This document shows positions 59,245-64,000 of a DNA stretch of 64,000 bases, piece after piece. Within the stretch, counting starts at the first letter, position 1. Each line of letters begins with the position of its first letter. A program made the position numbers and the translations under genes. The notes beneath the pieces are model-generated. The model was not told the origin of the DNA. It was given only the letters and a program-made list of their open reading frames with translations, and did no database searches. Source of the stretch: Liolophura sinensis. Taxonomy: Eukaryota > Mollusca > Polyplacophora > Chitonida > Chitonidae. The DNA lies in contig NC_088302.1 of the NCBI RefSeq assembly GCF_032854445.1, positions 20,143,338 to 20,207,337 on the forward strand. Reading direction: 5' to 3'.

Positions 59245-60611
59245 GTGAGTATATCTCAACCCTATACTCACAGATTATCATCGCCGCTTTAACTTATTGA
59301 TTCTTTTATGTATAAAAAGAAGATAGATATTATCTGTGTTATCCACCCATGCCCCCGCAAATATTAGCTCACTTCTTTATTTGCCGGTTTCTGATTTCTT
59401 TATATGCTTTCATGCGACTTGAGCATTATGGTTCGATATAGAATGAATCAGTAAGAAATGGTTATGACAGTCTTCTGACATCCGTTGAGGAGGATATCTC
59501 TAGTCTGATCTAATTGATCATCAATGACAGGTTCATTCTTTGGCCGGGCAGTCTGCGTGTTTAGAAGATGTCTCATTTCCTTTTAAATCTACCTTTTTGT
59601 ACTTGAAGCCGAGATCCTTTCTTTAGTTTGTGAACAACTTAGAAACTTATCATCGTCAGTTTGTCATCCTGCTGGAATGAAATATTTTTGACAACTACTG
59701 CAGTCACGAAGGTTTAAAATTATCGACAAAAATGGCACTTGGCTTATATGAATGTTTCTACTACTTAAAGATGCACAGAATGTCCACAAGATCAAAACGG
59801 TTTTAAATTAGGAATGATGAATTCGTTTTCTTTTCTCTAGTTTCACATTAACTGCCATTAGAAAACGTCCTAAATATTTAATGCTACAGTTCATTTTTTA
59901 ACTGTCATGATTACTGATTTTTGGTTGGTTTGCCTCGTAATATAGGGAAGAGAGTTCCAAAGATCCCTTCTTTGCGTGACTAAAAGTAGTCTTCCTCAAC
60001 ACACTTATGTCCTCAAAAACATATTCATTTTTACTGATTCATGAGAAGAACGGTACGAATGAGTTCCTAATCTTGGTTGATCTCATGAGTATTTTAAGAT
60101 GAGATGTTAAAGTCTTTTCAAAGTAAGCCGTGATTTTCCCCGCCGTAGAGCGAACTGTTCTCTGAAGGATTATGCAGGATGGGAAACCCACTTGCCAACA
60201 TCCTCTCGTTTATGACAGGTGTACAATTACGTAACTTCATACTTAAACGGTGGAGTTTTGTTCTTCCTGTCTGTAGCCAAAGACCAGGGTGGTGTCTAAA
60301 GGCATAGTTCAGCATATACATGTGAGAGCGAGCTTCATGGCCTGCATGATGCAGTTAATCCGGTAGAGGATCATGGGATAGATACTTTCTGTGCAGTTGA
60401 CATTTGGAAAAAGGGGATCCAGCAATAAAAGGTGGGCTGGTCCCAACACATAGATAAAACAACGGGAAGTTTCCCGCTATTTCAAGGTCATTGATGCATG
60501 TGTAGAATTTTTAAATTGGGTTGCATTCTTCGAAGCACATTTTGTGTTGCCTGCATTTCCGCTTTTTCCAGATTGCAGTCTTAACGTCTTTGTTTGTTTT
60601 ACATCCATCAG
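59245..60611 (+). other. Intron 2 of the chitin-binding protein gene, 1.37 kb
   Basis: It begins GTGAGT and ends CATCCATCAG, in phase 1. No recognisable repeats or coding signal are seen in either strand. Confidence 0.8.
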
Positions 60612-61627
60612 GCGAATACCGGGAAAAGCAGTGCATAAAGCAGAACTGTGTTCCTTGCGATATGCGCTATGGAAGGTGTCGTGGCAAGGCTAACGGTATC
60701 TATCCTATGGAGACAAAGAAATGGACTCCTGTATATGTGACGTGCTACCTGGAAAGGAACATCGCCCAGGACAAATGCGAAGCGCCCACGCCTGTCTTCT
60801 CCCCAGAGATCTCAGATTGCGTCAGCATGTATGACGTTCCTAAAGAGTTCAACGGGCTTCGACCAGAATGCTCCTTCCGGAAGGACGGTTACTATCCAGA
60901 CGAGCAAGGTCGTTGCGGCATGTACTTCTCCTGTAAGAACCAAGCCTTCCAGGGTTACCGCGAATGCGAGGCAGGAAAAGTGTTCAACCCGGTCACGGTA
61001 AGATGTGATTCAGCGGAAAAGGCCCCACCGCCGTGCGGTAAAGGTAGGACACCCACGTGCAAAAACAAACGGAACGGATACTACGCCGATTCCTATGGAC
61101 GCTGTCCTTACTACTATGAGTGCCGCTACGGTTCCTTCCTGCGGTACCGCAGCTGCGACTACGGGTCCTACGACCCCACGACGAAAGACTGCGTCATCCC
61201 GCCCCAGATTATGGTCCAGCCGTGTGGGCTTAGGGACAACCCGTGTAAGAACAGACCGTCAGGAAGATACCCTGACTTAGACAACCGCTGTTTCGGCTAC
61301 CTCGAATGCCATAACGGTTTCTTAATACGAAACGAGACTTGTTCACCTGGCCAGGTGTTTAATGAAGACTTGGGCAGGTGTGGGAATGCAGCGGCCGCTC
61401 CCCCACCCTGCGGCCTAGCCCCTACCTGCCGGAACAAACGTGACGGTCGTTATGCAGCGCCACTACGGGGCTGTAGCTTCTTCTTTGAGTGTGAACAAAA
61501 CAGGTTTTTGGGCTACAGAAGGTGTTCGTACAAAGAAGGCGGTTTTTTCTTCAACAGACAAACAGGCACATGTGACTTTCCTCAAAATATCTGCCCACCC
61601 TGTGGTTATAAGTGGTATGGCTGGTAA
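60612..61627 (+). CDS. Secreted multi-domain chitin-binding (CBM14) protein, exon 3 of 3
   Basis: Exon 3 encodes residues 269-606. After a Cys-rich linker (Cys269, 276, 281, 284) comes a degenerate CBM14-like domain with Cys291, 313, 324 and 338 only, where Trp306 sits at the position of the second Cys. Four complete domains follow. Domain 4 has Cys355-410 (spacing 14-5-10-12-9), domain 5 Cys418-473 (14-5-10-11-10), domain 6 Cys480-535 (14-5-10-12-9) and domain 7 Cys541-596 (14-5-10-15-6). Each carries aromatic pairs before or after the third Cys (MYFSC, YYYEC, GYLEC, FFFEC). Proline-rich linkers (APPPCG, CPPCG) join them. The protein ends KWYGW. The three exons together give exactly 607 codons with the stop. 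The stop TAA lies inside a consensus donor (CTG/GTAAGT), so a longer spliced form is possible. No catalytic domain is present. Confidence 0.9.
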
Positions 61628-63916
61628 GTGGTTCAAAGCAAATTTAAAATTCAAGACTTGGGCATTCAGTGGCTAATTTATTATTTAGGAATATTTCTAC
61701 CATTTAAGGGTATATCAGACTGGGAGACGTCTTACCTGTGGTGTAAATCATTTGTTTCACATTTAGTGACTTTTTTGATTTCACAAAAGGTAGGTATTGA
61801 GACAAAGATAAGGATTTAACTTTTTACAATCAGCGTGGCATCATAGTTGATCACTTTCATATCCACATCTCTAAATATAACAAATTGAGGATACAATTTT
61901 CCAATTCAGAGCTACAGCTAATATCATCGCATAGACGTAAAATGAGATTGCAAAGTAAAACGGTACCTTCCAAATCAATACTGGGCCTCATTAACATGTA
62001 TTGAGATAAGATTTAAGTGAGACTTTATTTTTCACAGCTAGTATTTCACCACATTTAATCCCTTCCTCGTCGACAAGTATTGAGATATTAAAGCAAGACT
62101 GTACAGTCCACAACGGTGCACCTCAGCACATCTTTTCCAAAATGATTTCTATCCAAATATCAATGTTATACTGTACTTTTTCCTATTCTGCACCGCAACT
62201 AATCTCTTCCATATCGACTTCTATTGATATAACAGTGGGCAGTGAGAATGCATTTTTCCTAATCAGCACAGGAGCCAAACTCTTTCACATCCACAACCAT
62301 TTCGGTTCTGGTTCTTAACGATGCATTTCTTCATCCAGACAATAAAACTGTCCAATCGTATGTTTTTCTTTCATAGAAGTGGACAGTATTGGCCTTGTGC
62401 CAAGTTCAGAGAATTCAGCTGCCTTTCACACTGGGTACACCTATTACAGGTGCCAAGCGTATACTTCCTTGTTGTTTAATTGTTCTTTATATTCCCATAA
62501 AACCACTGTTTTAACCCGAGTCCAAGTTTGAACGACATACATAAAACTCCTCTTCTAACATAGAACGCCAACAAGACGTGGTGGAATACAAGTTTGCCAT
62601 TGCAACTGTTTAACCGGGTCGTTCTCTCGGCGGCATATAAGTACGATATTGGTTGTAAGTTCTTTAGTTTAATTGGAGACCAGGTGTAAATATTCCAGTT
62701 CAAAACGTCTAACTGTGATTTTTAAGCTGACTTCTCGTTACCGGTATAGAATGTGAGGTGAAGGCGGTAATGTTTTAGTTGTGCCGCCCTCGGCGACACG
62801 AGCCAGCGGATGTAACTGGCTGTCTGCACACAGCGTTATCGAGTGATTGTACTGTTGGACCTCTACAGTGCCACGTGGCCCCTGGAGGCACCGCTTACAA
62901 GCTCATACCCGCAGCCGCTGGGGACGGGACTCCCGCTCTCACCACTCACATTCCGTCACCCTTACGCGGTGTAATACAGTTACATTTAGGATCAACATTT
63001 CCAACGTTCTTCAAAATTTCTGTCCTCTCACGAATGCTTTGAAACGCAAGAACTTCTTTACCTAGGCCTACAGAGAAGTGATTCTGATCAATATGAGAAA
63101 GAACACTCTTGCCCATACGGGTACAGGTGGAATTTAGGGATTGCAAGATTCATGTATAAACTCAGATGTATATCTCGTAGTTAAACCAATTGTTCGTTCG
63201 TTCATCGATGGAGCAGGGTTTTTGTTTTATCGTTATCGTTTTTATCGTTATCGTTTTATTATCTTTTACTCATCGAGAATTTGTTTTGTTCCATTACCTA
63301 TCATGCGTATGAAAACAACGTCGAGTAAAGAGAGTAGATTGGCATATAACTTTTAGTATAAATATGCACGGGGCAGAATGATGGGTGGGTGGGCGTCGTA
63401 TATCTTAGCCAAATGGGAGGATGGTTCGGAGAGAATTTGCCCCATTGATGTGATGAAGTGGTCATTGGGGTCATGAGGCATGCTTAGATAAAGGGTAAAC
63501 ACCATGCATCGCAGCTTCATCAGTGTGAGCGAGATAAAAATGGTTTGGTGAAAGAGGATGGTGTCTGGTGGAGCCGGTGATGTGCGATGTGATGAGGTGA
63601 AGGGAGGTGGTGAACAGATTAAGCCTGGCGGTGAGAGGTGCAGAGGGTGAAAAGGTGGAGAGATGTGGTCTGGTGACATGAAAGAAGTGTGAAGAAAGGC
63701 GTTTTGTGGTGAAGATGTGATGAGGTTTGTGTGTGAAATGTAGGCATGCATATGCTGACGTGAGAGGCCGGATGATATTCTGATAATCTCTGCAAGCACT
63801 ACTTCAGTCTGCATAATTGATTTAATAGCATAATGCAGTGATGGCCAAATAAATGAATATTAAATAATTGCAACACGTGTAAATTCTGATCATTTGTTAT
63901 TACCTGTGCTTTTCAG
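61628..63916. other. 3' flank of the chitin-binding protein gene
   Basis: The first AATAAA after the stop is at 62341-62346, which would give a 3' UTR of about 720 bases. The rest is AT-rich sequence without recognised repeats, apart from a purine-rich GGTGA-type patch at about 63540-63740. Confidence 0.4.
63540..63740. repeat. Purine-rich, GGTGA-type low-complexity stretch
   Basis: The plus strand is strongly enriched in G and A with recurring GGTGA, GATGTGATGA and GTGAAG words and very few C. It produces a 153-codon minus-strand frame rich in Pro, Ser and His that I regard as non-coding. Confidence 0.7.
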
Positions 63917-64000
63917 TTCAGCGCGTGAATATCACTGAAACATGCCGAAGTTGTCGTGAGATAGATGAACAACTGTCTGTGATTATGGCCCGTGAACCTG
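63917..64000 (+). CDS. Candidate start of a coding exon cut by the window edge
   Basis: A pyrimidine stretch and CTTTTCAG (AG at 63915-63916) precede a frame that stays open to the window end, while the other two frames hit stops. With the next AG (63920-63921) the frame is the same. The peptide contains NITETCRSCREIDEQLSVIM, with an N-glycosylation sequon, a CxxC and a helix-like run. I do not recognise the family. Its phase does not match a splice from the donor-like site at the end of the chitin-binding gene in this frame, so it more likely belongs to another gene. Confidence 0.3.

Noticed and set aside
63353-63814. 153-codon minus-strand frame rich in Pro, Ser and His
   Set aside because: It runs through a purine-rich low-complexity stretch (GGTGA words on plus) and has no domain-like order or splice support.

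Overview
The window is animal nuclear DNA. It is AT-rich, gene-poor and intron-bearing, with extracellular Cys-rich and leucine-rich proteins and many tRNA-derived SINEs. The SINE types (long conserved 3' halves, an ACTC-repeat tail, and a 'gggtggaggaaacc' core) are the kinds I associate with molluscs and other lophotrochozoans. A mollusc is my best guess, but the sequence alone does not fix the species.

Two genes are well supported. At 663-3584 (+) a single uninterrupted ORF encodes a 973-residue type I membrane protein: signal peptide, Cys-rich N-cap, about 28 leucine-rich repeats, Cys-rich C-cap, one fibronectin type III domain, one transmembrane helix and a 44-residue tail ending in an ITIM-like tyrosine motif. 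At 38998-61627 (+) a three-exon gene (exons 38998-39580, 59023-59244 and 60612-61627; introns of 19.4 and 1.4 kb, both phase 1) encodes a 606-residue secreted protein. It has a signal peptide, a first chitin-binding type 2 (peritrophin-A/CBM14) domain, a Thr/Pro-rich mucin-like linker, and six more CBM14-like domains, one of which has lost a specific disulfide pair. Weaker coding candidates are a minus-strand exon near 37.7 kb, a 127-codon minus-strand ORF at 27.0-27.4 kb, and the start of a coding exon at the right edge (63917-64000).

The rest is non-coding and mainly repeats. I recognise by eye: (i) an ACTC-tailed SINE family at 5.6, 32.6 and 45.1 kb; (ii) a second SINE family with a conserved core at 21.5 and 45.7 kb, plus decayed relatives; (iii) two dispersed repeat families I cannot name, called A (about ten copies) and B (seven copies); (iv) a short element with terminal inverted repeats inserted in an A copy at 21.8 kb; (v) minisatellites with periods of 12, 19, 20, 27, 27, 49 and 51 bp; (vi) several long C or G runs. 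The 51-bp minisatellite at 34.7-35.55 kb is a tandem amplification of the SINE core.

The two firm genes are not obviously linked in function. One looks like an adhesion or immune-type LRR receptor, the other like a chitin-associated matrix, cuticle or mucus protein. Repeat boundaries and copy counts were made by eye without alignment software and are approximate unless a target-site duplication fixes them.
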